Shown piece by piece: positions 63,327-64,000 of a DNA stretch of 64,000 nt. Positions within the stretch are counted from its first letter, which is position 1. Each line of letters begins with the position of its first letter. The notes beneath the pieces were generated by a model that searched no databases, was not told the origin of the DNA, and saw nothing but the letters and a program-made list of their open reading frames with translations. A program made the translations under genes and the position numbers. Location of the stretch: positions 5,715,600-5,779,599 of the forward strand of contig NC_134036.1 of the NCBI RefSeq assembly GCF_964204645.1, read 5' to 3'. The DNA is from Tubulanus polymorphus. Taxonomy: Eukaryota; Nemertea; Palaeonemertea; Tubulaniformes; Tubulanidae.

Positions 63327-64000
63327 ATCGATATCTTGATCGCCGAATCGAATTATCGCTATTATTTGATCTTCGAAATTCTGTAAACAAACAACAACAA
63401 AAAACTAAAATCTATTGACGCATTAGAAAGCAGCGCGCGTGTTAGTAAATCCTATTCGTAATCGATTCGCGCCCGTTTTGAAACAAAATAATCCGTAACC
63501 GGAATGATATGAGTAAAAACGCCTCACCTCGAATTGCGGTCTTGTCTTCTCGGGCGTCTTTCGTCGAAATACGTGTCCGCCTTTGTGTCTCGCGATGTTT
63601 ACATATCGTGTTACAATAACGCGTCAACGTCCACAAGAAGGCGTTTTGTAAATGCGTTCTGTCGTGAACAGGTGGCCGTTTTACCGGCTACGGTTTAGAA
63701 TCTTTCGGCGTCATCGCGTTAATTGCGACAATTCGTCATCGGTAAAGATGTCGATAATGTTCGATGGGAATGATATTCGCTCGGTTTTTCACACGTCAGC
63801 TCGACTTTATTGGTTTCCCGTCGGTAACCGATTCGTTTCGCTGTTTTTTTTTAAAGTTATCGTCTGGGATGTGTAATGCGTGATGTATAGTGAATTGTTT
63901 GTGTAGTTATTTTCGAATTGAAAATGTATCGGGTATATAAAGTATGGACGATCCTCCGCATTGGAAGCGCGCTGATGTGTTTTCATTGTAACTATACATG
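63327..64000. other. Upstream region of the Tyr/Pro-rich gene
   Basis: Presumed promoter and 5' UTR side. No further gene seen. A weak copy of the 52.6-kb satellite unit (gaaaatgtat...ggacgatc) lies near 63910-63960. Confidence 0.4.

Overview
This window looks like metazoan nuclear DNA, most likely from a marine invertebrate and probably a lophotrochozoan. Genes are split by GT-AG introns of 0.08-2 kb. The first gene is a mosaic receptor (CUB/C-type lectin/LDLa/LRR/7TM) of the type first described as snail GRL101. Small secreted cysteine-rich proteins are common, and the spacers are full of tRNA-derived SINEs, palindromic MITEs, satellites and LINE/Gypsy debris. I cannot fix the phylum. Exons were joined by reading splice signals and codon phase; no transcript or database evidence was available.

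Layout. 1-5163 (+): 3' part of a GRL101-like GPCR, followed by a palindromic MITE and a broken copy of the receptor's TM5-6 region. 7.1-9.3 kb (-): small secreted WSC-domain protein. 13.4-16.4 kb (-): secreted MAM-domain protein with a homologous signal-peptide exon. 17.5-18.1 kb (-): Gypsy-type gag remnant. 18.7-33.8 kb (-): the central locus, three copies of an unusual gene. Two are full length (1069 aa, three exons) and one is truncated (632 aa). 34.9-35.7 kb and 57.8-58.4 kb (-): two paralogous two-exon genes for about 50-residue cystine-knot, toxin-like peptides. 45.6-51.7 kb (-): a gene with three Kunitz modules. 56.4 kb (-, broken) and 59.8 kb (-, intact): a duplicated exon of an unrecognised family. 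60.9-63.3 kb (-): a five-exon gene for a 184-aa Tyr/Pro-rich secreted protein. The remaining 35.7-45.6 kb and 51.7-57.6 kb is mostly repeats with no convincing genes.

The most striking system is the 18.7-33.8 kb array. Each full-length gene encodes, in one polypeptide, a Gfo/Idh/MocA sugar-nucleotide dehydrogenase (WlbA/WbpB-like), a left-handed beta-helix N-acetyltransferase (WlbB/WbpD-like) and a DegT/DnrJ/EryC1 PLP aminotransferase (WlbC/WbpE-like). In bacteria these are separate enzymes that convert UDP-GlcNAc-uronate to the 2,3-diacetamido sugar of surface polysaccharides. Here the domain order matches the bacterial wlbA-wlbB-wlbC gene order, but the gene has introns and has been tandemly duplicated. 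The simplest reading is an old bacterial acquisition, fused and domesticated in an animal. The flanking genes give no functional clue beyond being largely secretory or extracellular.
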